Shown: positions 52,496-61,639, counted from the first letter of the stretch. The stretch is 64,000 nucleotides of DNA from Stutzerimonas stutzeri (GCA_002345575.1 DDVX01000017.1:124001-188000), one strand, 5' to 3'. Translations and numbers: made by a program. Notes: a model not told the origin generated them from the sequence alone.

Positions 52496-54724
52496 ATGTA
52501 CGTCCCCTTCGCTCGCTCAGCACTGGCCGTCGCTCTCATCGGCGGCAGTCTGCCTGCCTTCGCCAATAATGATCCGGTCAACCTGGACACCATGGTTGTC
52601 AGTGCTTCCGGCTTCGAACAGAAGATTACCGATGCGCCGGCGAGCATCAGCGTGATCAGCCAGGAAGATTTGCAGCAAAAACGCTATGGCAACCTTGCAC
52701 AGGCGTTGGATGAGATCGAAGGGGTGGATATTCGTCAGGGCACCGGCAAGACCGGCGGCCTGGACATCAGCATGCGTGGTATGCCCAGTGACTACACGCT
52801 GATTTTGATCGATGGCCGCCGTCAGAACACCGCTGGCAACGTCACTCCCAATGGCTTTAACGAAACCCGTACCAGCTTTATGCCGCCACTGTCAGCAATC
52901 GAGCGCATCGAAGTGATCCGGGGCCCGATGTCGACTCTCTACGGATCGGATGCAATGGGTGGTGTAGTCAATATCATCACCAAGAAGGTGTCAGACACTT
53001 GGGGCGCTGCGGTCACTCTCGACCACACGCTCCAAGAAGACAGCGATTACGGTGACACGAGCAGTACCAGCGTTTATGCCAGCGGCCCGCTCGCTGAGGG
53101 ACTGCTGGGGTTAGCGGTACGCGGAAGCTTCTATGATCGTGAAGAGTCGAACCTGACCTTCGACAACGATTCGACCGTCAGCAAGCGCGGTGCATCGCCA
53201 GTAGAAGGCAGCAACTACAACATAGGTACTCGTTTGACCCTAACGCCTCATGATGACCACGATCTTGCGCTGGACTTCGAGCGGGGTCGCCAGGTCTACG
53301 AGAATGATAATTGCCAGTTGGGCACTCTCGACGGAAAGGCAACCAGCGGCAGCAATGCTGTGAACGGCTGCTCCACAGATGATCCAACCAATATCAGCGG
53401 TTACAAGGACCAATTGCGCTTCGAGCGCGACCAGTTTGCCCTTAGCCACACTGGGCGGCTGGGCTTCGGCACCCTCGACAGCAGCATTACCTACATCCAG
53501 ACCGAAACTCTAGGACGAACCATTCCCGGAACCCTCGGTGTGCCCTACGACGCGCCCTATCAAGCCATCGTGGGCGGCGATGATCGCGAGCTGGAATCCA
53601 CCGATCTGGTGTTCGACACCAAGCTTGCCGCTCCGCTAGGTGACAACCATATCCTCACCGTGGGCGGCCAGTATTGGGACGCCGAAGTGACTGACGGCAT
53701 CGCAGGAGAAGACTTCGAGCAAAAATCGTGGGCGCTGTTCATCGAAGACGAATGGCGCCTGCGCCACGACTTGGCGCTCACTCTGGGTGCACGCTATGAA
53801 GATCATGAAGCATTCGGCGGTCACATCAGCCCGCGCGCCTACCTGGTATGGAACACATCCGACAGCTGGACCATGAAAGGTGGTGTCAGCAAGGGCTACA
53901 AAACGCCGACGCTGAATCAGCTGCATGACGGCATCAGCTCGGTTGGGGGGCAGGGTCAGAACATCTCTTTCGGCAACCCGGACCTAGATCCAGAAGAGTC
54001 GACCAACACCGAATTCGGCGTTTACTACGACAACCTTTCGAACTTCAACGCCAACGCCACGTTGTTCCATACCAAATTCAAGGACAAGATCGATACAGGC
54101 CCGAACCAGTCCAACTGCTTCTTTGTAGCCTCGCCCAATCAGCCGGGCTGCGTCAGCTACGGTCCGAGTTTCCGCCAGGAATTCTTTTCGCAGGAAATCA
54201 ACATCGGTGAAGCCCGCATTCGTGGTTTCGAGCTGGCCGGCAAATGGGCATTCGCACCCGCCTGGAGTGTGAGCGCCAACTACACCTATACCGACAGCGA
54301 GCAGACTACTGGCGCAGACAAAGGCGCGCGCTTAACGAACACACCGATGCACATGACATTTGCCCGCCTGAGCTGGCAAGCAACCGATCAGCTGAGCCTG
54401 TGGTTTAAGGGCGAATACCGCGGCGAGCGCGCGCGCTTCAACCAGCGTTACTCAACCCTGACGGCAGCTAACAAACAAGTGATAGATGCGGCAGGCGACC
54501 TTGAAGCCTACGAAGTATTTCACTTGGGCGGCTCATACAAAGCCACTGAGAACCTGACCCTTAACGCCACCATCTACAACCTCTTCGATAAGGATTTCAC
54601 CACCGGCACCTACTACAACAATGGTACTAGTTGGGTTTCCGACTACGCACAAATCGGTCGAAGCACCGACGGTGTCATCGAAGAAGGCCGTCGCCTCTGG
54701 CTCTCCGCCAATATCACCTTCTGA
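52496..54724 (+). CDS. TonB-dependent receptor (FepA/CirA-like)
   Basis: A 742-residue outer-membrane receptor. Sec signal (about 1-22, ending AFAN), a TonB box near DTMVVSASG, plug domain (about 40-165; RGPMSTLYGSDAMGGVVNII) and a 22-strand barrel ending in an F-terminated strand (RLWLSANITF). The plug signature and barrel sequence suggest a catecholate-siderophore or colicin-type receptor; the exact ligand cannot be told. A possible Fur box precedes it. The next four genes encode a redox module (PepSY, DUF2271, DUF4198, flavoreductase) on the same strand. Confidence 0.9.
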   Translation: MYVPFARSALAVALIGGSLPAFANNDPVNLDTMVVSASGFEQKITDAPASISVISQEDLQQKRYGNLAQALDEIEGVDIRQGTGKTGGLDISMRGMPSDYTLILIDGRRQNTAGNVTPNGFNETRTSFMPPLSAIERIEVIRGPMSTLYGSDAMGGVVNIITKKVSDTWGAAVTLDHTLQEDSDYGDTSSTSVYASGPLAEGLLGLAVRGSFYDREESNLTFDNDSTVSKRGASPVEGSNYNIGTRLTLTPHDDHDLALDFERGRQVYENDNCQLGTLDGKATSGSNAVNGCSTDDPTNISGYKDQLRFERDQFALSHTGRLGFGTLDSSITYIQTETLGRTIPGTLGVPYDAPYQAIVGGDDRELESTDLVFDTKLAAPLGDNHILTVGGQYWDAEVTDGIAGEDFEQKSWALFIEDEWRLRHDLALTLGARYEDHEAFGGHISPRAYLVWNTSDSWTMKGGVSKGYKTPTLNQLHDGISSVGGQGQNISFGNPDLDPEESTNTEFGVYYDNLSNFNANATLFHTKFKDKIDTGPNQSNCFFVASPNQPGCVSYGPSFRQEFFSQEINIGEARIRGFELAGKWAFAPAWSVSANYTYTDSEQTTGADKGARLTNTPMHMTFARLSWQATDQLSLWFKGEYRGERARFNQRYSTLTAANKQVIDAAGDLEAYEVFHLGGSYKATENLTLNATIYNLFDKDFTTGTYYNNGTSWVSDYAQIGRSTDGVIEEGRRLWLSANITF

Positions 54725-54740
54725 TCGAACGATGCACAGA

Positions 54741-54767
54741 CAAGGCCGGAGTCCAACTCCGGCCTTG
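54741..54767 (+). terminator. Hairpin after the TonB receptor gene
   Basis: CAAGGCCGGAG and CTCCGGCCTTG form an 11-base perfect stem with loop TCCAA, 17 bases after the stop. No T-run, so it may be partial and allow read-through to the PepSY gene. Confidence 0.55.
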
Positions 54768-54878
54768 CCACATCTACGCCAGATCACGAAGACGCGAACG
54801 TATGCTGTTTGTAAATCTTTAGCATTCAGCTCAAAAGCCTCTTAGAATTCAGCCACCTTCCCCAACCCAAGGACCCGC

Positions 54879-55472
54879 ATGCAACTCTGGCTCGGCACTC
54901 TGCGCCAATGGCACTGGATCAGCTCTGCGCTGTGCCTGGTGGGCATGCTGTTGTTCGCCATTACCGGGATTACGCTCAACCATGCGGCGCAGATCGAGGC
55001 CAGGCCGAAAGTCGTCGAGCGCACCGCCACGCTGCCGAAGCCTCTGCAGCAGCGGTTTATCGAAGACCAGCCGGTCGAAGGGCTGCCAAACGAACTGCAA
55101 AGCTGGCTGGAAAGCGAGCTGAGCATCAACCTGGCGGGGCGCGAAGCGGAATGGAGCGATGGCGAGCTGTATATCGGCCTGCCGCGCCCCGGTGGTGATG
55201 CCTGGTTGAGCCTGGTGCTGGAAACCGGCGAACTGGAATACGAATCCACTGACCGCGGTTGGATTTCCTACCTGAACGACCTGCACAAGGGCCGCAACAC
55301 CGGCACGGCCTGGAGCTGGTTTATCGATATCTTTGCCGCAGCCTGCGTGGTTTTCAGCCTTACCGGACTGTTGCTGCTGCACCGTCATGCAGGTGGTCGC
55401 CCAACAACCTGGCCATTGGTCGGTGCTGGCCTGGTGATCCCCGTGTTGCTGGCGCTGCTGTTCATTCATTAA
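54879..55472 (+). CDS. PepSY-associated transmembrane protein
   Basis: A 197-residue inner-membrane protein. Helix 1 (about 13-33) is followed by a periplasmic PepSY-like segment and two more helices (about 147-166 and 176-194). Histidines H12, H35, H135 and H167/H169 lie at helix ends, the pattern expected for haem ligation in PepSY_TM reductases such as FpvG, but haem is not shown. AAGGA precedes the ATG. It is first in a four-gene run ending with a flavoreductase. Likely an electron carrier for iron reduction. Confidence 0.75.
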   Translation: MQLWLGTLRQWHWISSALCLVGMLLFAITGITLNHAAQIEARPKVVERTATLPKPLQQRFIEDQPVEGLPNELQSWLESELSINLAGREAEWSDGELYIGLPRPGGDAWLSLVLETGELEYESTDRGWISYLNDLHKGRNTGTAWSWFIDIFAAACVVFSLTGLLLLHRHAGGRPTTWPLVGAGLVIPVLLALLFIH

Positions 55473-55481
55473 GGATGTGTC

Positions 55482-55985
55482 ATGCGTAAACGCTTGCTGT
55501 TACCCCTTGCCTTGCTCAGCGCACCGTTGATGGCGGCTGATATGCAGATCGATGTGGAAATACCGCGCCTGCAGGTTGCCGAATATCACCGCCCGTACGT
55601 GGCGATCTGGCTGGAAAAGTCCGACCAGAGCCATGTCGCTGATCTGACGGTCTGGTATGACCTGAAGCTGAAAGACAAGGAAGGCGAAAAGTGGCTCAAG
55701 GACCTGCGCCAATGGTGGCGTCGCAGTGGCCGCAGCCTGGAAATGCCGGTTGATGGCGTCTCGGCGCCCACCCGCGCAGTGGGCACCCACCAGTTGAGCT
55801 ACAAGGGCAGCGATGCACCGCTCAAGACATTGGCAGCCGGTGACTACAACCTGGTGGTGGAAGCCGTCCGTGAAGTCGGCGGCCGCGAGCTGCTGCGCGT
55901 GCCCTTCACCTGGCCACAGGCTTCGACAGCCAGTGCGCAGGGCGCTACCGAACTGGGCGCCATCACCCTCACCATCAAACCCTAA
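55482..55985 (+). CDS. DUF2271 periplasmic protein
   Basis: A 167-residue secreted protein: Sec signal (about 1-18, ending LMAAD), then a beta-rich domain (VDVEIPRLQVAEYHRPYVAI-like; WYDLKLKDKEGEKWLKDLRQ with WWRRSGR). This is the DUF2271 pattern, often seen beside PepSY and ApbE-type genes; its function is unknown, perhaps an iron- or flavin-linked periplasmic factor. AAGGA precedes the ATG; 9 bases separate it from the PepSY gene and 15 from the next. Confidence 0.78.
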   Translation: MRKRLLLPLALLSAPLMAADMQIDVEIPRLQVAEYHRPYVAIWLEKSDQSHVADLTVWYDLKLKDKEGEKWLKDLRQWWRRSGRSLEMPVDGVSAPTRAVGTHQLSYKGSDAPLKTLAAGDYNLVVEAVREVGGRELLRVPFTWPQASTASAQGATELGAITLTIKP

Positions 55986-56000
55986 TCAAGGAAGCCGCAC

Positions 56001-56900
56001 ATGAACCGCATGCTGAAATGGACCGCCCTGGCACTGGCCGTCACCCTGCCGTTGTCCGCCCAGGCCCACCGCGCCTGGATGCTGCCCTCCTCCACCGTGC
56101 TGTCTGGTGAGGAGCCCTGGATCACCGTGGATGCCGCCGTATCCAACGACCTGTTCTATTTCGAACATTTCCCGCTGCAGCTCGAAGGCATCGGCAAGCC
56201 GCTGGAAATGCCCCGCGCCCCGCAGGCCGCCCAAGGCAACAAGCCAGCGCCGGCACCGATGCGCCGCCCGGCCAACAAGCTGGTCATCCTCGCGCCGGAC
56301 GGCAACGAGTTGGAAGCACAGAACGGCGCCGTCGGCCGCTATCGCAGCACCTTCGACGTGCATCTGACCCAGAAGGGAACCTACAAGCTGGCGGTCGCCA
56401 GCAGCGGCCTGATGGCCACCTGGAAGGAAGGCGACGAACGCCGTCGCTGGATGGGCAAAGCCGAGGATCTGAAGCAGGCCATCCCAGCCAATGCCAGTGA
56501 GCTGCGCATCATCCAGAGCAACAACCGCATGGAAACCTTTGTCACCGCAGGCAACCCCACCGACAAGGTGCTGGCCCCTACCAACCAGGGTCTGGAGCTG
56601 GTGCCAGTTACCCACCCCAACGACCTGTTCGCCGGCGAGGCTGCAGAATTCACCTTCCTGCTCGATGGCAAACCGGCCAAGGACGTTGAAATCAGCGTGG
56701 TACCCGGTGGCAACCGCTACCGCGACGAGACCGGTGATTTCACAGTAAAAACCGACGCCCAGGGCAAAGTCGCCATCACATGGCCGACAGCAGGCATGTA
56801 CTGGCTGGAAGCCGAGCTGAGCAGCACCGAAGGCGTTGCCAAACCGGCCACTGAGCGCCGTGCCGTATACAGCGCCACCTTGGAAGTACAGGCGCCCTAA
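56001..56900 (+). CDS. DUF4198 periplasmic protein
   Basis: A 299-residue secreted protein. Sec signal (1-22) ends AQA, and cleavage there would leave H23 as the first mature residue (HRAWMLPSSTVLSGE). The rest is two beta-sandwich-like parts typical of DUF4198 (DAAVSNDLFYFEHFPLQLEG; TNQGLELVPVTHPNDLFAGE; FTVKTDAQGKVAITWPTAGM with YWLEAEL). DUF4198 proteins have been linked loosely to metal (nickel, cobalt, iron) uptake loci. An N-terminal histidine is suggestive of a metal site. AAGGA precedes the ATG. Confidence 0.8.
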   Translation: MNRMLKWTALALAVTLPLSAQAHRAWMLPSSTVLSGEEPWITVDAAVSNDLFYFEHFPLQLEGIGKPLEMPRAPQAAQGNKPAPAPMRRPANKLVILAPDGNELEAQNGAVGRYRSTFDVHLTQKGTYKLAVASSGLMATWKEGDERRRWMGKAEDLKQAIPANASELRIIQSNNRMETFVTAGNPTDKVLAPTNQGLELVPVTHPNDLFAGEAAEFTFLLDGKPAKDVEISVVPGGNRYRDETGDFTVKTDAQGKVAITWPTAGMYWLEAELSSTEGVAKPATERRAVYSATLEVQAP

Positions 56901-56923
56901 GTAAGCACTCCACGCACCCAGCA

Positions 56924-56943
56924 GGGGCCGGCTTACCGGCCCC
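56924..56943 (+). promoter_or_regulatory. Hairpin ahead of the flavoreductase gene
   Basis: GGGGCCGG-CTTA-CCGGCCCC, an 8-base perfect stem, 35 bases before the TTG start of the next gene. Could be a terminator relic or an intercistronic stem. Confidence 0.45.
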
Positions 56944-56977
56944 TCGCCATTCCTGACACCAGCGCGGGATTCGCCCC

Positions 56978-58513
56978 TTGAAGTCGCTCCCTCTGCTCGC
57001 CGGCCTGGTTCTAGCCATTCTCCTGTTCTGGCTCGAGCCACCCCGCCTGATTTGCGCCCTTCTCGTTCTGCTAGCCTGGCTGGCCCTGTGTTTTTACAGC
57101 TGGCTCAACTGGCGAAGCGGGCGCCTGCCAGCCGCCAGCACAAACAGTCTGCCGGTCGCCTATGCCAGCCAAGGCGGCCAAGCCCGTGAAATTGCTGAGC
57201 GCAGCGCCGCGCAACTTACCCAGGCCGGCCTGCCGGCACACGCGCTGCCATTGGAGGCGGTTGATCTACAGCAGCCACCAGTGCGCCTACTGCTGATCGC
57301 CAGTACCTATGGTGACGGCGAAGCACCCGAACATGTCGCCCGCTTTGCCCGCAGGCTGGAACAGCCGGGACTTGACCTGCATGCTGTGGAATACGCCCTG
57401 CTCGGCCTCGGTGATCGCCAATACGCCAACTACTGCGCCTTCGCCCGACGCCTTGATCAAGCGCTGCGCGAGCGCGGTGCAAGCGCGCTGTTCGACCGCC
57501 TGGAAGCCAACGCCCTTGACCCAGCCGTACTGCGCCGCTGGCAGCAACAGCTGGGCCAGCTCGCCGGGCATGCCGAATTCACCGACTGGCTGCCGGCAGA
57601 CTATCAACCCTGGACGCTGGCCACCCGCAAACTTCTGAACCCCGGTAGTCAGGGCGCGCCGCTGCATCATCTGCAACTGCTACCGGCGCGGAGCGATGCG
57701 CAATGGCAGGCTGGGGATATCGCCGAGATCGGCCCACGGCAAAGCCCCGAACGGGTCGCCAGCTTGCTCGATGCACTGCAACTGGATGGCGCCACAGAGC
57801 TTGCCGGTGGCCGCACTCTGGTCGACGAACTAAGCCGCCGCCAGCTGCCGGAAGACCCGAGCAATCTGCGCGGGCTGGCTCCGCAACAGCTGCTGGAGCA
57901 GCTGCCACGCCTGGCCCATCGTGACTACTCCATCGCCTCGTCCCCCGAAGACGGTCATTTGGAGTTGTTGGTGCGTCTGCAGCAGCACACCGACGGTAGC
58001 CTTGGCGTCGGCTCCGGCTGGCTCTGCACACATGCCGAGACTGGCGCCTGTATTGACCTACGGATCCGTGAAAACCCCGCTTTCCGTTTGCCAGCTGACA
58101 CAGGCCCGCTAATTTTGATCGGTAACGGCAGCGGCCTGGCCGGCCTGCGCGCGCACCTGCGCGAACGCGAACGGCTCGGCCAGCATGGTCATTGGCTACT
58201 GTTTGGCGAGCGCAACGCCGCCCATGACTTTCTACTGCGTGAGGAGCTGGAGTGCTGGCAACACAGCGGCCACCTGGCGCGGCTGAACCTGGCTTTTTCC
58301 CGCGACCAGGCCGAACCCGTCTACGTCCAGCACCTGCTGCGTGACGCAGCCGACGACCTGCGCAGCTGGCTGGCACGCGGCGCCAGTCTGCTGGTTTGTG
58401 GCAGCTTGCAGGGCATGGGGCGCGAGGTGGACGCCCTGCTTCACGGCTTGCTCGGCGAAGTCGAAGTGGAGGAGCTGCGTGAAGCCGGGCGCTATCGTCG
58501 GGATGTCTACTGA
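56978..58513 (+). CDS. Membrane-anchored flavodoxin / NADPH reductase
   Basis: A 511-residue diflavin-type protein. Two N-terminal helices (about 4-20, 24-44) anchor it; then a flavodoxin domain (about 58-195; VAYASQGGQAREIAERSAAQ, TYGDGEAPEHVARFARRL and LGLGDRQYANYCAFARRLD) and an FAD/NADPH reductase half (RDYSIASSPEDGHLELLVR; LILIGNGSGLAGLRAHLRE). It is like the C-terminal part of P. aeruginosa PiuB, where PepSY and reductase are fused; here the PepSY part is a separate gene. The start is TTG 56978 with a weak ribosome site. The stop overlaps the convergent piuC stop by seven bases. Confidence 0.83.
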   Translation: MKSLPLLAGLVLAILLFWLEPPRLICALLVLLAWLALCFYSWLNWRSGRLPAASTNSLPVAYASQGGQAREIAERSAAQLTQAGLPAHALPLEAVDLQQPPVRLLLIASTYGDGEAPEHVARFARRLEQPGLDLHAVEYALLGLGDRQYANYCAFARRLDQALRERGASALFDRLEANALDPAVLRRWQQQLGQLAGHAEFTDWLPADYQPWTLATRKLLNPGSQGAPLHHLQLLPARSDAQWQAGDIAEIGPRQSPERVASLLDALQLDGATELAGGRTLVDELSRRQLPEDPSNLRGLAPQQLLEQLPRLAHRDYSIASSPEDGHLELLVRLQQHTDGSLGVGSGWLCTHAETGACIDLRIRENPAFRLPADTGPLILIGNGSGLAGLRAHLRERERLGQHGHWLLFGERNAAHDFLLREELECWQHSGHLARLNLAFSRDQAEPVYVQHLLRDAADDLRSWLARGASLLVCGSLQGMGREVDALLHGLLGEVEVEELREAGRYRRDVY

Positions 58514-59187
58514 GCCCACTGGCGCAGCAGGTTGTGATAGACGCCGGTAAGACGAATGCTGCTGGGGTGATCAACACCCAGCTCCTGATTCAGTTGCTGG
58601 ATGCTGGTATCCAGATCGAACAGCAACGCACGCTGCGAATCCTCGCGCACCAGGCTCTGAATCCAGAAGAAAGAACTGACTCGCGCGCCCTGCGTTACCG
58701 GGTTGACCCGATGCAGGCTGGAAGCGGGGTAGAGAATCAGATCGCCGGCGGGCAACTTGACGCTATGGGTGCCGTAGGTGTCCTCGACAACCAACTCGCC
58801 ACCGTCGTATTCGTGCGGCTCGCAGAAGAACAGCGTGGCCGAGAGATCGGTGCGCACAAAGTCGCCGGTCGCCTTCACCTGGCGGATAGCGTTGTCGACA
58901 TGCACGCCAAAGGATTGCCCGCCTTGATAGCAGTTGAACAAGGGCGGAAAGATCTTGTTCGGCAAGGCTGCCGAGACGAACAGCGGATGCCGTGACAACG
59001 CCTGCACGATCAGCTCACCGATCTGCCGCGCCTCGGGCGCATCCTCGGGTAACTGCAGATTGTTCTTGGCCATTGCCGACTGAAAGCCGGCCGTCACCTT
59101 GCCGTCGACCCACTTGGCCTGCTGCAGCAGGCGCCGGCATTGGCCCACCTGCTCGGCGTCGAGCACCTGGGGAACATGAAGCATCAT
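58507..59187 (-). CDS. piuC: PiuC, PKHD-type Fe(II)/2-oxoglutarate hydroxylase
   Basis: A 226-residue oxygenase of the YbiX/PiuC family, the exact usual length. The facial triad is H96 and D98 (FGVHVDNAIR) with H159 (SSLHRVNP), and R169 binds 2-oxoglutarate. It lies 64 bases after the PiuA-like receptor gene and is probably co-transcribed and iron-regulated. The substrate is unknown. The ATG at 59187 (MMLHVPQVL) is preceded by GGAGAG; a longer open frame is not PiuC-like. Confidence 0.93.
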   Translation of the reverse strand: MMLHVPQVLDAEQVGQCRRLLQQAKWVDGKVTAGFQSAMAKNNLQLPEDAPEARQIGELIVQALSRHPLFVSAALPNKIFPPLFNCYQGGQSFGVHVDNAIRQVKATGDFVRTDLSATLFFCEPHEYDGGELVVEDTYGTHSVKLPAGDLILYPASSLHRVNPVTQGARVSSFFWIQSLVREDSQRALLFDLDTSIQQLNQELGVDHPSSIRLTGVYHNLLRQWAQ

Positions 59188-59251
59188 CGAGATCACTCTC
59201 CGAAAGAATTGCGGCACTTAGAGTCGAGAAGCGCCGCAATCGCGTGGGTCG

Positions 59252-61468
59252 TCAGAACGACAGGTTTGCCGTCAGGATAGCGGTTCGGCCTTCGCCCGGA
59301 ACCAGCGCTGACGAGCGAGCATCCGAGCCGATATTGCTACGGACCCGGTCGTAATATTCCTTATCGAACAGGTTGCGTACGTTTAGCTGCAGGCTCAGGT
59401 TATCGCTCACGTCGTAACCCAGCATCGCACTGTGCACCCAGTACTCCGGCACCTTGGCGCTGCTGCTGACGGCAACGTTTCGCTCGCTGACATACTGCGC
59501 GCCGTAGCCGACTTCAAAGCCCATTGGCAGATCGTAGGTTGTCCACAAACTGAACGAGCGCGGCGGGGTGTTAGCCAGGGCCTGCCCTTCCTGAGCGATA
59601 TTGGCATCCGCAGCCTTGAGGATCTCGCTGCTCAACACCGTGTAATTGGCGAACACATCCCAGCGCTCGGTGAGCTTGCCGGAAACCCCGAGCTCAATGC
59701 CTTCTACGCGCTGCTTGCCATCGAGCACGACGGGATCGCTGATGACATCTCCATCGATCCGCCCGTTGGTCTTGGTCACGCGGAACAGCGCAGCATTCAG
59801 GGCCAGGCGGCGATCAAGCAACTCCCACTTGGTGCCCAGCTCCCAGGTCTCGTTTTCTTCGGGGTCCAGGTCCTGGGTATCAGCCGACAGGCCCGAGCCG
59901 GTAGAGGCGAGGTTTTCCGCCGAGGGATTATAGGAATTGCCCCAGGCCAGATATATGGCTCCATTCTCGACCGGCTTGTAGACCAGGCCGAGGCGACCGC
60001 TGAGCATGTCGTCCGAGGATTCCAGGCGTTCGCTGGTTCCATTGCTCAGGTTCTGCGTACGGCCCGTCCCCTCGAAGCGCTCATAGCGCAGGCCGGCGTT
60101 GACCTGCCAGTGCTCGCTCAATTCCAGCGTATCGAACAGGTAGAGTGCGTTGCTATCCAGCTCCGTGCTGACCCGCTGCCCCGGCACATGGGCGACCGGC
60201 CCGCCCCAATAACCGGGCGGATTGCCAAGATCATAGACCGGCCAGGCGGTTCCACTGGGTAGCCCGCTGCTGAACGTGTTGCGGCTGTAGTCTTCGCGGG
60301 AAATCTCGGCGCCCGCAACCAGCGTATGGGCGATACCGCCCGTGCTGAAGCGCCAGGTCAGGTTCGTCTGATTGATCAGCAGTTCGGTGTTGTAGTCACG
60401 CCCGTGGCCCTGCGGCCCCGCAGGACGGTAGAAGCCGGCCGGCACACCCACAGTGTTCACATGCGCAGCAGAGATGATCGTCAGACGCTCGGTTTCAGAG
60501 TAGCGGGTGAGGTTGCTGATGCTGACGCTGTCGTTGAAGTCGTGATCCAGGCGGACGGTGAACGACTCGACATCGGTTTCCTCGGTGTCGATATCACGGA
60601 AGCCAAAGAAGCCGTCTCGGTCGACACTCGGCAGTACGCGCCCGTCACGGGCTGGCAGGCCGTAGTCGGGCATGTCCTTATCCGATTGGCGGAAGTAGCT
60701 CAGGTTGAGGCGCGTCGGCGTGCCCATGCCAAAGGTCAGCGACGGCGCGATGCCCCAGCGCTCGAAGTCGATGTGGTCACGCTGGGCCATGTCGTTCTCA
60801 TGCCCCATCAGGTTCAGCCGGAACACCGCGCCCTCCAGCCCTTCGAGCGGCTGGTTGATGTCAGCAGTCAGACGCTTGTAGCTGTCGGTACCCACGCCGA
60901 GGCTGGCGCTGCGAAAGGCGGTGGCGCGCGGCGTCTTGCTCACCAGATTGATCGAGCCGCCGGTGGTCCCGGCCCCGGAATAGACCGAGCTGGGCCCCTT
61001 GACCACTTCTACCGATTCGAGATTGAACGCGTCGGAGCGGCTCGATTGGGCGGTATCGCGCAGTCCGTCGATGAGGATGTTGGAATTGGCACTGAAGCCA
61101 CGAATGTTGATGCTGTCCCCCAGGCCACCACCACCCTCGCCCGCAGCGAAGGTAATGCCGGACACGTTGGAAAGCACCTGCCGCAGGCTCAACGCGTTCT
61201 GCTCCCGGATAAGCTCCTGAGGCACCACCGTGACGGTTTGCGGAGTATCGAGTAGGGGTGCGGTGTACTTCGGTGAGGAGGCGTGATCCACCTTGTACCC
61301 TTCCCTTTCACCGGTCACGGTGACGCTGTCCAGTTCAACCTGGTCGCCGCTTCTGGACTGCACCGGCTGGGCTATTCCTGCTCCCGCCCAGGATGCGACA
61401 GACAGCCCGACGGCGGTCGCCAGAAGGTGTTGCTGGGCGTACTTGAATTTGTTCTTCGCCTTGCTCAT
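59252..61468 (-). CDS. piuA: TonB-dependent siderophore receptor (PiuA/Fiu-like)
   Basis: A 738-residue outer-membrane receptor. Sec signal (about 1-35, ending AGIAQP), TonB box near ELDSVTVTGE, plug (LSNVSGITFAAGEGGGGLGD; INIRGFSANSNILIDGLRD) and a barrel ending ILTANLSF. The plug and the neighbour piuC point to PiuA/Fiu, a monomeric catechol and catechol-drug receptor. The ATG at 61468 is chosen since GAGG sits nine bases before it, whereas the ATG at 61477 abuts it. A Fur-like site precedes the gene. Confidence 0.88.
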   Translation of the reverse strand: MSKAKNKFKYAQQHLLATAVGLSVASWAGAGIAQPVQSRSGDQVELDSVTVTGEREGYKVDHASSPKYTAPLLDTPQTVTVVPQELIREQNALSLRQVLSNVSGITFAAGEGGGGLGDSINIRGFSANSNILIDGLRDTAQSSRSDAFNLESVEVVKGPSSVYSGAGTTGGSINLVSKTPRATAFRSASLGVGTDSYKRLTADINQPLEGLEGAVFRLNLMGHENDMAQRDHIDFERWGIAPSLTFGMGTPTRLNLSYFRQSDKDMPDYGLPARDGRVLPSVDRDGFFGFRDIDTEETDVESFTVRLDHDFNDSVSISNLTRYSETERLTIISAAHVNTVGVPAGFYRPAGPQGHGRDYNTELLINQTNLTWRFSTGGIAHTLVAGAEISREDYSRNTFSSGLPSGTAWPVYDLGNPPGYWGGPVAHVPGQRVSTELDSNALYLFDTLELSEHWQVNAGLRYERFEGTGRTQNLSNGTSERLESSDDMLSGRLGLVYKPVENGAIYLAWGNSYNPSAENLASTGSGLSADTQDLDPEENETWELGTKWELLDRRLALNAALFRVTKTNGRIDGDVISDPVVLDGKQRVEGIELGVSGKLTERWDVFANYTVLSSEILKAADANIAQEGQALANTPPRSFSLWTTYDLPMGFEVGYGAQYVSERNVAVSSSAKVPEYWVHSAMLGYDVSDNLSLQLNVRNLFDKEYYDRVRSNIGSDARSSALVPGEGRTAILTANLSF

Positions 61469-61506
61469 GAGAATCATCCTCGTTTATAACCGCCCGAATC
61501 ATAAAC

Positions 61507-61525
61507 GAGAATCAATATCATTCAA
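61507..61525 (-). promoter_or_regulatory. Fur box upstream of piuA
   Basis: On the minus strand AATGATATTGATTCTC matches 13 of 16 positions of AATGATAATCATTATC (61507-61522). The three outer bases do not match, giving 13 of 19 overall. It ends 39 bases before the piuA start. Confidence 0.6.
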
Positions 61526-61639
61526 TACTTTAAATAACTTTGTGCCAGCTTTTCTCTCGCTGTCTTAACGTCGTGTCTCGAAGGGGCTGCACCGCGCGGT
61601 CAAAGCGCGATATCGCCGCCTCTTTTTGCGCCCAAACGA

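Noticed and set aside
55986..57041. Minus-strand open frame of 351 codons opposite the DUF4198 gene
   Set aside because: Glycine-rich antisense shadow; the plus-strand protein has a signal peptide, ribosome site and operon context.
60326..61255. Plus-strand open frame of 309 codons opposite piuA
   Set aside because: Antisense shadow of the receptor; no motif or ribosome site.
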